64,000 nucleotides of DNA, from positions 682,001 through 746,000 of the forward strand of contig CP092781.1 of assembly GCA_022493055.1 (NCBI GenBank), given 5' to 3'. Position 1 is the first letter of the stretch; each line of letters opens with the position of its first letter. The translations under genes and the position numbers were made by a program. Origin of the DNA: Staphylococcus roterodami (GTDB lineage Bacteria; Bacillota; Bacilli; Staphylococcales; Staphylococcaceae). This document shows positions 54,863 to 63,101 of this stretch, in pieces. The notes under the pieces are model-generated. The model did not search any database and had not been told where the DNA came from. It was given only the letters and a program-made list of their open reading frames with translations.

Positions 54863-55779
54863 TTTATACAGTTACATTCAATCCTTCAATTGATTATGTC
54901 ATTTTCACAGATGACTTTAAAATTGATGGTTTGAACAGAGCAACAGCAACATATAAATTCGCTGGAGGAAAAGGTATAAATGTCTCACGTGTCTTAAAGA
55001 CATTAGATGTTGAATCAACTGCCTTAGGATTTGCAGGTGGATTTCCTGGGAAATTTATAATCGAAACATTAAACAACAGTGAAATTCAATCAGATTTCAT
55101 TGAAGTAGATGAAGATACGCGTATTAATGTGAAATTAAAAACGGGACAAGAAACAGAAATTAATGCACCAGGTCCTCATATTACTTCAGCACAATTCGAG
55201 CAACTTTTAAGTCGAATTAAAAATATGACAAGTGATGACATTGTTATCGTTGCAGGAAGTGTACCAGGCAGTATACCTAGTGATGCTTATGCACAAATAG
55301 CACAAATTACAGAAAATACTGGAGCGAAGCTAGTCGTTGATGCTGAAAAATCATTAGCTGAAAGCGTTTTACCATATCACCCGTTATTTATTAAACCTAA
55401 TAAGGATGAGTTAGAAGAGATGTTTAATACAACTGTGAAATCAGATGATGACGTCATTAAATATGGACGTCAATTAGTAGATAAAGGTTCACAATCTGTT
55501 ATCGTTTCTCTTGGTGGTGATGGTGCTATTTATATTGATAAAGAAAAAAGTATTAAAGCTGTAAATCCACAAGGGAAGGTGGTTAATACAGTTGGCTCAG
55601 GAGATAGCACTGTTGCAGGTATGGTAGCGGGAATTGCTTCAGGTTTAACCATTGAATCAGCATTCCAACAAGCGGTAGCATGTGGTACTGCGACTGCATT
55701 TGACGAGGACTTAGCGACGCGAGATGCTATAGAAAAAATAAAATCACAAGTTACGATCAGCGTACTTGATGGGGAGTGA
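54859..55779 (+). CDS. fruK: 1-phosphofructokinase FruK
   Basis: A 306-residue PfkB-family kinase that converts fructose 1-phosphate to fructose 1,6-bisphosphate. N-terminal TVTFNPSIDYV and GGKGINVSRVL are typical of 1-phosphofructokinases; the C-terminal motif NTVGSGDSTVAG contains the catalytic base Asp249. GGAGGGAC lies before the ATG, which overlaps fruR (ATGA). The fruA start follows five bases after its stop. Confidence 0.95.
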   Translation: MIYTVTFNPSIDYVIFTDDFKIDGLNRATATYKFAGGKGINVSRVLKTLDVESTALGFAGGFPGKFIIETLNNSEIQSDFIEVDEDTRINVKLKTGQETEINAPGPHITSAQFEQLLSRIKNMTSDDIVIVAGSVPGSIPSDAYAQIAQITENTGAKLVVDAEKSLAESVLPYHPLFIKPNKDELEEMFNTTVKSDDDVIKYGRQLVDKGSQSVIVSLGGDGAIYIDKEKSIKAVNPQGKVVNTVGSGDSTVAGMVAGIASGLTIESAFQQAVACGTATAFDEDLATRDAIEKIKSQVTISVLDGE

Positions 55780-55784
55780 ATAAA

Positions 55785-57743
55785 ATGAGAGTAACAGAGT
55801 TATTAACAAAAGATACAATTGCAATGGATTTAATGGCAAATGATAAAAATGGTGTCATTGATGAATTAGTCAATCAATTAGATAAAGCTGGTAAGTTGAG
55901 TGATGTTGTAGCCTTCAAAGAAGCGATTCATAATCGAGAATCACAAAGTACGACTGGTATCGGTGAAGGTATCGCTATTCCACATGCCAAAGTAGCTGCA
56001 GTTAAATCTCCAGCAATCGCATTCGGTAAATCAAAAGCGGGTGTAGACTATCAAAGTTTAGATATGCAACCTGCACATTTATTCTTTATGATAGCAGCTC
56101 CTGAAGGTGGCGCACAAACACATTTAGATGCTTTAGCTAAATTATCAGGTATTTTAATGGATGAAAATGTACGTGAAAAGTTATTACATGCATCATCTCC
56201 TGAAGAAGTGTTAGAGATTATTGATCAAGCAGATGATGAGGCAACAAAAGAAGAAGAAGCTGAGGCTAAAGCACAGCAAGTTGAAGCTTCAGAACAAGCA
56301 ACAAAAGAATCGAATGAACCATATGTTTTAGCTGTTACAGCATGTCCAACAGGTATTGCTCATACGTATATGGCACGAGATGCATTGAAAAAACAAGCAG
56401 ATAAAATGGGAATTAAAATTAAAGTTGAAACTAACGGTTCAAGTGGTATTAAAAATCATTTAACTGAACAAGATATTAAAAATGCAACAGGTATTATCGT
56501 TGCTGCAGATGTTCATGTAGAAACAGATCGTTTTGATGGCAAAAATGTCGTAGAAGTTCCAGTGGCAGATGGTATTAAACGACCAGAAGAATTGATTAAT
56601 AAAGCGTTAGACACAAGTCGTAAACCGTTTGTTGCTCGTGATGGTCATAGAAAAGGTAATTCAAATGATAGTCAAGAAAAATTAAGTCCAGGTAAAGCAT
56701 TTTACAAACATCTAATGAATGGTGTTTCTAACATGTTGCCACTTGTTATTTCTGGTGGTATTTTAATGGCAATCGTGTTTTTATTTGGTGCAAACTCATT
56801 TGACCCAAAAAGTTCAGAATATAACGCGTTTGCAGAACAACTTTGGAATATAGGTAGTAAAAGTGCATTCGCTTTAATCATTCCGATTTTATCAGGATTC
56901 ATTGCTCGTAGTATTGCAGATAAACCTGGTTTTGCTTCAGGTCTTGTAGGTGGTATGTTAGCAATTTCTGGTGGTTCTGGATTTATCGGTGGTATCATTG
57001 CTGGTTTCTTAGCAGGTTATTTAACTCAAGGCGTTAAAGCGATGACTCGTAAGTTACCACAATCTTTAGAAGGATTAAAACCAACACTAATTTATCCATT
57101 ATTAACAGTGACTGCAACTGGCTTACTAATGATATATGTCTTTAATCCACCAGCATCATGGTTAAATCATTTATTGTTAAATGGTTTAAATAATTTATCA
57201 GGTTCAAACATTGTATTATTAGGTTTAGTTATCGGAGCAATGATGGCGATTGATATGGGAGGACCATTCAATAAAGCAGCTTATGTTTTCGCAACAGGTG
57301 CATTAATTGAAGGTAATGCTGCACCAATTACAGCAGCAATGATTGGTGGTATGATTCCACCATTAGCAATTGCGACAGCGATGTTGATTTTTAAACGTAA
57401 ATTTACAAAAGAACAACGAGGCTCTACTATTCCTAACTATGTGATGGGATTATCATTTATAACAGAAGGTGCGATTCCATTCGCAGCAGCTGATCCATTA
57501 CGTGTCATCCCATCAATGATGATTGGTTCTGGTATTGGTGGCGCAATCGCTTTAGGATTAGGCTCTCGAATTTCAGCACCACATGGTGGAATAATTGTAA
57601 TAGTTGGAACTGATGGCGCACACTTATTACAGACAATTATCGCACTTGTAGTAGGTACACTTGTTTCAGCACTTATATACGGTTTCATTAAACCTAAATT
57701 AACAGAAACTGAAATCGAAGCTTCAAAATCAATGGATGAATAA
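55785..57743 (+). CDS. fruA: PTS fructose transporter FruA, IIABC
   Basis: A 652-residue fused transporter in the order IIA-IIB-IIC. IIA covers residues 1-150 with phospho-His67 in IAIPHAK; a glutamate- and alanine-rich linker (150-178); IIB 180-280 with phospho-Cys187 in TACPTGIAHT; IIC 305-650 with about ten membrane helices. It imports fructose and releases fructose 1-phosphate, the substrate of FruK. GTG 55776 is in frame, but GGGGAG (55771-55776) sets ATG 55785. Last gene of fruRKA. Confidence 0.95.
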   Translation: MRVTELLTKDTIAMDLMANDKNGVIDELVNQLDKAGKLSDVVAFKEAIHNRESQSTTGIGEGIAIPHAKVAAVKSPAIAFGKSKAGVDYQSLDMQPAHLFFMIAAPEGGAQTHLDALAKLSGILMDENVREKLLHASSPEEVLEIIDQADDEATKEEEAEAKAQQVEASEQATKESNEPYVLAVTACPTGIAHTYMARDALKKQADKMGIKIKVETNGSSGIKNHLTEQDIKNATGIIVAADVHVETDRFDGKNVVEVPVADGIKRPEELINKALDTSRKPFVARDGHRKGNSNDSQEKLSPGKAFYKHLMNGVSNMLPLVISGGILMAIVFLFGANSFDPKSSEYNAFAEQLWNIGSKSAFALIIPILSGFIARSIADKPGFASGLVGGMLAISGGSGFIGGIIAGFLAGYLTQGVKAMTRKLPQSLEGLKPTLIYPLLTVTATGLLMIYVFNPPASWLNHLLLNGLNNLSGSNIVLLGLVIGAMMAIDMGGPFNKAAYVFATGALIEGNAAPITAAMIGGMIPPLAIATAMLIFKRKFTKEQRGSTIPNYVMGLSFITEGAIPFAAADPLRVIPSMMIGSGIGGAIALGLGSRISAPHGGIIVIVGTDGAHLLQTIIALVVGTLVSALIYGFIKPKLTETEIEASKSMDE

Positions 57744-57852
57744 TTTCATTAACTTTATAAATTTTCGACTAACATAATGATACAAATGTAAGACTAAAGA
57801 AGTCATTAAAATGTACCATTTATGGTTGGTTATAGTTTTAAATTACAATAAT

Positions 57853-57899
57853 AGCACTTTCGGTTAGTTCATTTTATGGATTGATGCGAAAGTGCTTTT
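57853..57899 (+). terminator. Terminator of fruRKA
   Basis: AGCACTTTCG (57853-57862) pairs with CGAAAGTGCT (57887-57896), followed by TTTT. The remaining gap to nagA (57900-58092) contains only the nagA promoter that I can see. Confidence 0.8.
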
Positions 57900-58056
57900 C
57901 TATTTAAATAATAATTTATAAAAGGTGTGGTATTTTAGAGTGACAGAGAAATTAATTTATGTCATTTCGTAAAAGATGTCATGAATGTATAGAAATTTTT
58001 AAAATTCTGCAAAAAGTTATGCCAAATGTTATAGATATAGTAAAATATGATTGTCT

Positions 58057-58062
58057 TATAAT
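58057..58062 (+). promoter_or_regulatory. -10 element of nagA
   Basis: TATAAT 36 bases before the GTG start; the -35 is weak. The leader would be short. Confidence 0.45.
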
Positions 58063-58092
58063 GAAAATTTATATAAAAAGAAGGGTTCATAC

Positions 58093-59274
58093 GTGTCAGA
58101 ATTAATTATATATAACGGCAAAATTTACACTGAAGACGTAACGATCGATAAAGGTTATGTGCATATTAAAGAAGGGCGCATTGTATCAGTTGGAAAAGTT
58201 GAAAATGTAGAAAGTATTGTTAACGATACAACAAATAAAATTCAAGTTATAGATGTACAAGGACATCATGTATTACCAGGGTTTATAGATATACACATTC
58301 ATGGTGGTTATGGGCAAGATGCCATGGATGGATCATACGATGGATTAAAATATTTATCTGAAAACTTACTTTCCGAAGGTACGACGTCATATTTGGCAAC
58401 AACTATGACACAATCAACAGATAAAATTGATCAGGCACTTTCAAATATAGCAAAATATGAAGCGCATCAAGATATTAATAATGCAGCTGAAATCGTAGGT
58501 ATTCATTTGGAAGGTCCATTTATTTCTGAAAATAAAGTTGGTGCACAACATCCTCAATTTGTCGTGCGACCATATATAGATAAAATTAATCATTTTCAAA
58601 ATACCGCTAACGGATTAATTAAGATTATGACGTTTGCTCCAGAAGTTGAAGGTGCAAAGGAGGCTCTTGAAACATATAAAGATGAAATTATATTTTCAAT
58701 AGGCCATACAGTCGCTACATATGAGGAAGCTGTTGAAGCAGTTGAGCGAGGTGCGAAACATGTTACCCATTTATACAATGCAGCAACAGGATTCCAACAT
58801 AGGGAACCTGGTGTGTTTGGAGCAGCATGGTTAAATGATAGATTGAACACCGAAATGATTGTTGATGGTACGCATTCACATCCAGCATCAGTGGCAATTG
58901 CTTATCGTATGAAAGGTAATGAGCGATTTTATTTAATTACGGACGCAATGCGTGCTAAAGGTATGCCAGAAGGTGAATATGATTTAGGTGGTCAAAAAGT
59001 TATTGTTCAATCCCAACAAGCTCGTCTAGAAAGTGGTGCGCTTGCTGGTAGTATTTTAAAAATGAATCAAGGGTTACGTAACTTAATATCATTTACAGGT
59101 GATACATTAGAAAATTTATGGCGTGTAACAAGTTTAAATCAAGCCATTGCATTAGGTATCGATGATAGAAAAGGTAGTATTAAAATTGAAAAAGATGCAG
59201 ATATCGTTATTGTTGATGATGAAATAAATGTACAATATACAATCAAGCAAGGTAAGGTTCATTCATATTGTTAA
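58093..59274 (+). CDS. nagA: N-acetylglucosamine-6-phosphate deacetylase NagA
   Basis: A 393-residue amidohydrolase that turns N-acetylglucosamine 6-phosphate into glucosamine 6-phosphate and acetate, in amino sugar recycling. Metal motif HIH (His68, His70), metal Glu in HLEGPF, histidines in SIGHTVATYEEA and VTHLYNA, and catalytic Asp284 in LITDAM are all present. The open frame runs 14 codons further upstream, but AGAAGGG fits the GTG at 58093, which gives the usual length. Single gene; nagB is not adjacent. Confidence 0.94.
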   Translation: MSELIIYNGKIYTEDVTIDKGYVHIKEGRIVSVGKVENVESIVNDTTNKIQVIDVQGHHVLPGFIDIHIHGGYGQDAMDGSYDGLKYLSENLLSEGTTSYLATTMTQSTDKIDQALSNIAKYEAHQDINNAAEIVGIHLEGPFISENKVGAQHPQFVVRPYIDKINHFQNTANGLIKIMTFAPEVEGAKEALETYKDEIIFSIGHTVATYEEAVEAVERGAKHVTHLYNAATGFQHREPGVFGAAWLNDRLNTEMIVDGTHSHPASVAIAYRMKGNERFYLITDAMRAKGMPEGEYDLGGQKVIVQSQQARLESGALAGSILKMNQGLRNLISFTGDTLENLWRVTSLNQAIALGIDDRKGSIKIEKDADIVIVDDEINVQYTIKQGKVHSYC

Positions 59275-59345
59275 AATATAAACATAATTAAAGGTATGCA
59301 ATAGATTTAATCTGTTAACATAAGCACTTTATATTATGATAGAAT

Positions 59346-59494
59346 AGAAGCAATAACATTTTTTTCTGGGGGTGTCTAAATGGGAAGGCGATAACATGTA
59401 GTTGTAATTTAAGTCATAGTGATAAGTTTGAATACGTGTTACCCATGAGTGGCACATATAACATGGAGGTGAATCCCTAGAAATAGGGAATTAA
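59346..59494 (+). promoter_or_regulatory. Structured 5' leader of mpfA, candidate RNA switch
   Basis: The leader can fold into one long nested arm: GTGTC (59372-59376) with GGCAC (59451-59455), ATGGG (59380-59384) with CCCAT (59442-59446), AACATGT (59393-59399) with ACGTGTT (59434-59440), and ATTTAA (59407-59412) with TTTGAAT (59427-59433). Then GGAGGT (59465-59470), a 6-bp hairpin with GAAA loop (59474-59489), and TTG at 59495. Alternatively CTGGGGGT (59366-59373) pairs with AATCCCTAG (59473-59480), which destroys that hairpin. A five-codon frame, ATG 59463 to TAG 59480, also overlaps the site. Confidence 0.55.
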
Positions 59495-60844
59495 TTGGAA
59501 ACTTCGACCATAATTAGTTTGATTATATTTATTCTATTAATTGCATTAACCACAGTCTTTGTTGGTTCAGAATTTGCATTAGTAAAAATTAGAGCAACAA
59601 GAATTGAACAGTTAGCAGATGAAGGTAATAAACCTGCTAAAATAGTAAAGAAAATGATTGCTAATCTAGATTATTACCTGTCTGCTTGTCAATTAGGTAT
59701 TACGGTAACATCTTTAGGTTTAGGTTGGCTTGGGGAACCAACTTTTGAAAAATTATTACACCCGGTATTTGAAGCGATTAATTTACCTACTGCTTTAACT
59801 ACAACAATCTCGTTTGCAGTATCGTTTATTATAGTGACGTATTTACATGTTGTACTTGGTGAGTTAGCACCTAAATCTATAGCAATTCAACATACTGAAA
59901 AGCTTGCTTTAATATATGCTAGACCACTATTCTATTTTGGTAACATAATGAAACCATTGATTTGGTTAATGAATGGTTCAGCGCGTGTGATTATTAGAAT
60001 GTTTGGTGTGAATCCTGATGCACAAACAGATGCAATGTCAGAAGAAGAAATCAAAATTATTATTAATAATAGTTATAATGGTGGAGAAATCAACCAAACT
60101 GAATTGGCATATATGCAAAATATCTTTTCATTCGATGAAAGACATGCGAAAGATATAATGGTACCTAGAACACAAATGATTACTTTAAATGAGCCTTTTA
60201 ATGTTGATGAATTATTAGATACGATAAAAGAACATCAATTTACGCGCTATCCAATTACTGATGATGGCGATAAAGACCATATAAAAGGATTTATTAACGT
60301 AAAAGAATTTTTAACCGAATATGCTTCTGGAAAGACGATTAAGATTGCTAACTACATTCACGAATTACCGATGATTTCAGAAACAACACGTATTAGTGAT
60401 GCCTTAATACGTATGCAACGTGAACATGTTCATATGAGTCTTATTATAGATGAATATGGTGGTACAGCAGGTATTTTAACAATGGAAGACATTTTAGAAG
60501 AAATTGTCGGCGAAATTCGAGATGAATTTGATGATGATGAAGTAAATGATATTGTTAAAATAGACGATAAAACATATCAAGTAAATGGTAGAGTTTTATT
60601 GGACGATTTAACAGAAGACTTTGGTATTGAATTTGAAGATTCTGAAGATATCGATACAATAGGCGGATGGTTGCAATCGCGCAATACGAATTTACAAAAA
60701 GATGATTTTGTCGATACAACATATGATCGTTGGGTTATTTCAGAAATTGATAATCATCAAATCATTTGGGTGATATTAAACTATGAATATAATCACGCTC
60801 GACCAACTATTGGAGATACTGATGAAGATGAAAAGTCAGAATAA
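59495..60844 (+). CDS. mpfA: CNNM/CorC-type magnesium efflux protein MpfA
   Basis: A 449-residue membrane protein: CNNM/DUF21 domain with three or four helices (residues 1-175; FVGSEFALVKIRATRIEQLA, VLGELAPKSIAI), two CBS domains (about 205-330) and a C-terminal CorC_HlyC domain (about 350-430). In S. aureus MpfA is needed for growth in high magnesium and is thought to export it. In-frame TAA lies just before the TTG at 59495, so that is the first possible start; its own site is odd, as GGAGGT is 24 bases away with a hairpin in between. Confidence 0.88.
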   Translation: METSTIISLIIFILLIALTTVFVGSEFALVKIRATRIEQLADEGNKPAKIVKKMIANLDYYLSACQLGITVTSLGLGWLGEPTFEKLLHPVFEAINLPTALTTTISFAVSFIIVTYLHVVLGELAPKSIAIQHTEKLALIYARPLFYFGNIMKPLIWLMNGSARVIIRMFGVNPDAQTDAMSEEEIKIIINNSYNGGEINQTELAYMQNIFSFDERHAKDIMVPRTQMITLNEPFNVDELLDTIKEHQFTRYPITDDGDKDHIKGFINVKEFLTEYASGKTIKIANYIHELPMISETTRISDALIRMQREHVHMSLIIDEYGGTAGILTMEDILEEIVGEIRDEFDDDEVNDIVKIDDKTYQVNGRVLLDDLTEDFGIEFEDSEDIDTIGGWLQSRNTNLQKDDFVDTTYDRWVISEIDNHQIIWVILNYEYNHARPTIGDTDEDEKSE

Positions 60845-60858
60845 GAAATAATAATTAC

Positions 60859-60903
60859 GCCAACTAAGAATGATATAAATCATTTTTGGTTGGCTTTTTT
60901 ATT
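60859..60903 (+). terminator. Terminator of mpfA
   Basis: GCCAACTAAGAATGAT pairs with ATCATTTTTGGTTGGC (two mismatches), followed by TTTTTT. Confidence 0.85.
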
Positions 60904-61076
60904 TATAATAGTAATTATACTAAAAAGATTGAAACAATAGATTTCAGAAAATTAAATAAGGTAATAGTGTTTATTTTAAAGTGAATAAGAGAAAACGAAT
61001 TAATTGAGTTTGATAAAAAAATTAGGGTAATGTAAAAGTATAAATATAAACGATACATAGAATGGAGAGATATATA

Positions 61077-61916
61077 ATGGAGAATGATGTACAAATTTTA
61101 AATAATGGTTATCCAATGCCATCAGTTGGTTTAGGCGTATATAAAATAACTGATGAAGATATGACGAAAGTAGTTAATGCTGCGATTAAAGCCGGATATC
61201 GTGCATTTGATACAGCATATTTTTATGGTAATGAAGCGTCACTAGGAAGTGCTTTAAAAGATAGTGGTGTATCTCGCGAAGATTTATTTCTAACAACAAA
61301 ATTATGGAATGACTATCAAGGTTATGATAAGACATTTGAGTTTTTCAATAAGTCGATAGAAAATTTGCAGACAGACTATCTTGATTTATTTTTAATACAT
61401 TGGCCATGTGAGGAAGATGGATTGTTTGTGGAAACATATAAAGCGATGGAAGAACTTTATGAACAAGGTAAAATAAAAGCAATAGGTGTATGTAATTTTA
61501 AACAGCATCATTTGGAAACATTAATGTCTGAAGCACACATTGTACCTATGGTGAACCAAATCGAAGTACACCCTTATTTCAATCAGCAAGATGTTCAAGA
61601 CTTTTGTGACCGTCATGATATTAAAGTGACAGCTTGGATGCCATTGATGAGAAATAGAGGATTACTTGATGACCCAGTCATAAATAAACTTGCTGAAAAA
61701 TATGAAAAGACACCTGCACAAATCGTTTTACGTTGGCATTTAGCTCATAATAGGATTATAATTCCAAAATCTCAAACTCCAAAACGTATTCGTGAAAATA
61801 TAGATTTATTTGATTTTAATTTAGAGCTAACAGAAGTAGCTGAAATTGATGCTTTAAATAAAAATGCAAGACAAGGTAAAGATTCAGATGATGTGAAAAT
61901 AGGTGATTTAAAATAA
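61077..61916 (+). CDS. Aldo/keto reductase, 2,5-diketogluconate-reductase-like
   Basis: A 279-residue NADPH-dependent reductase of the AKR5 type. Catalytic residues are in place: Asp and Tyr in RAFDTAYFYGNE, Lys in FLTTKLWN, His in LDLFLIHWP; cofactor segment IIPKSQTPKRIREN. Substrate unknown; methylglyoxal-like aldehydes are common for the group. ATG 61062 is in frame but GGAGAG at 61064-61069 points to ATG 61077. Unrelated in branch to the reductase at 44892. Monocistronic. Confidence 0.87.
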   Translation: MENDVQILNNGYPMPSVGLGVYKITDEDMTKVVNAAIKAGYRAFDTAYFYGNEASLGSALKDSGVSREDLFLTTKLWNDYQGYDKTFEFFNKSIENLQTDYLDLFLIHWPCEEDGLFVETYKAMEELYEQGKIKAIGVCNFKQHHLETLMSEAHIVPMVNQIEVHPYFNQQDVQDFCDRHDIKVTAWMPLMRNRGLLDDPVINKLAEKYEKTPAQIVLRWHLAHNRIIIPKSQTPKRIRENIDLFDFNLELTEVAEIDALNKNARQGKDSDDVKIGDLK

Positions 61917-61934
61917 TCAAATATTAGATTTTAC

Positions 61935-61960
61935 GTTTATGAATGCCTTTTAATGTGTAC
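61935..61960 (+). promoter_or_regulatory. Sigma-B-type promoter of csbB
   Basis: GTTTAT (61935-61940), a 14-base spacer and GTGTAC (61955-61960) resemble the sigma-B consensus GTTTAA-N14-GGGTAT (five of six and four of six). csbB is a known general-stress gene in Bacillus, which supports it. Confidence 0.5.
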
Positions 61961-62045
61961 TATAAAATAAATGGAAGAATTATTTTAATCCATTAAGATT
62001 TACTTTGGCACAGACAAATCTTTAGAATATAAAGGATGGACATAG

Positions 62046-63035
62046 ATGAAAATTAGAGTTGTCATTCCTTGTTTTAATGAAGGGGAAGTCATTACACAAA
62101 CACATCAACAATTAACTGAGATACTTGCACGAGATAGTCATGTAAAAGGTTATGATTATAATATGCTTTTTATAGATGATGGAAGCACTGATACTACAAT
62201 TGATCAAATGCAACATCTGGCGTCTATAGATAGTCATGTTTGTTTCATTTCTTTTAGTAGAAATTTTGGGAAAGAAGCGGCTATGATAGCAGGATATCAA
62301 CATAGTACGGATTTTGATGCTGTCATAATGATTGATTGTGATTTGCAACATCCACCTGAATATATTCCTAAAATGGTTGAAGGTTTTATGGAAGGTTATG
62401 ATCAAGTAGTAGCAAAGCGTGATCGTAATGGCGAAAATTTAAGTCGTAAAACATTGAGCCATGTATATTATAAGTTAGTCAATTGCTTTGTTGAGGAAGT
62501 GAAATTTGATGATGGTGTTGGCGATTTTAGGCTTTTGAGTCAAAGAGCTGTTAAATCTATTGCCTCACTTGAAGAATATAATCGATTTTCTAAAGGGTTA
62601 TTTGAATGGATTGGTTATAATACCAAGGTATTTACGTATCAAAATGTTGAAAGACAAAAAGGTGAGTCTAAATGGTCATTTAAAAAATTATTTAATTATG
62701 GCATTGATGGCTTAATTTCATTTAACAGTAAACCGCTCAGAATGATGATTTATTTAGGTTTGTTCATTTTTTCAATAAGCTTACTATATATCATTTATTT
62801 GTTTGTAAATATTTTAATTTCAGGTGTTAATATTCCTGGGTATTTTTCAACTATTGCCCCCATTTTATTATTAGGTGGAATACAGTTAATTTCAATAGGT
62901 GTCATTGGAGAATATATTGGTAGAATTTATTATGAAGTTAAAGCACGACCAAAATATATTATTCAAGCTACAAATTTATCTTTTGCAGAAGATAATAAGA
63001 AAGAAATACAAAAGATTTATTCTAAAAAGGCATAA
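62046..63035 (+). CDS. csbB: Polyprenyl-phosphate glycosyltransferase CsbB
   Basis: A 329-residue GT2 enzyme: catalytic domain (residues 1-225; VVIPCFNEGEVI, FIDDGSTDTT, MIDCDLQHPPEY, RQKGESKWSFKKL) and two C-terminal membrane helices (about 230-300), the DPM1/GtrB layout. In S. aureus CsbB loads GlcNAc on undecaprenyl phosphate for salt-induced decoration of lipoteichoic acid, with YfhO and GtcA encoded elsewhere. ATG start with AAAGGATGG. A terminator separates it from the convergent saeS. Confidence 0.88.
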   Translation: MKIRVVIPCFNEGEVITQTHQQLTEILARDSHVKGYDYNMLFIDDGSTDTTIDQMQHLASIDSHVCFISFSRNFGKEAAMIAGYQHSTDFDAVIMIDCDLQHPPEYIPKMVEGFMEGYDQVVAKRDRNGENLSRKTLSHVYYKLVNCFVEEVKFDDGVGDFRLLSQRAVKSIASLEEYNRFSKGLFEWIGYNTKVFTYQNVERQKGESKWSFKKLFNYGIDGLISFNSKPLRMMIYLGLFIFSISLLYIIYLFVNILISGVNIPGYFSTIAPILLLGGIQLISIGVIGEYIGRIYYEVKARPKYIIQATNLSFAEDNKKEIQKIYSKKA

Positions 63036-63066
63036 AAAAGAAGCTCTTAAATGGGAGCTTCTTTTT
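63036..63066. terminator. Terminator between csbB and saeS
   Basis: AAGAAGCTC pairs with GAGCTTCTT, with A-run before and T-run after; probably works for both converging genes. Confidence 0.85.
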
Positions 63067-63101
63067 AGTCTTTGCATTTTCATTTATAAAAATAAATCGA
63101 A

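Noticed and set aside
59346..59494. Known magnesium (M-box), c-di-AMP (ydaO) or manganese (yybP-ykoY) riboswitch at mpfA
   Set aside because: I could not find their conserved core words; the leader is reported as an unassigned structure instead.
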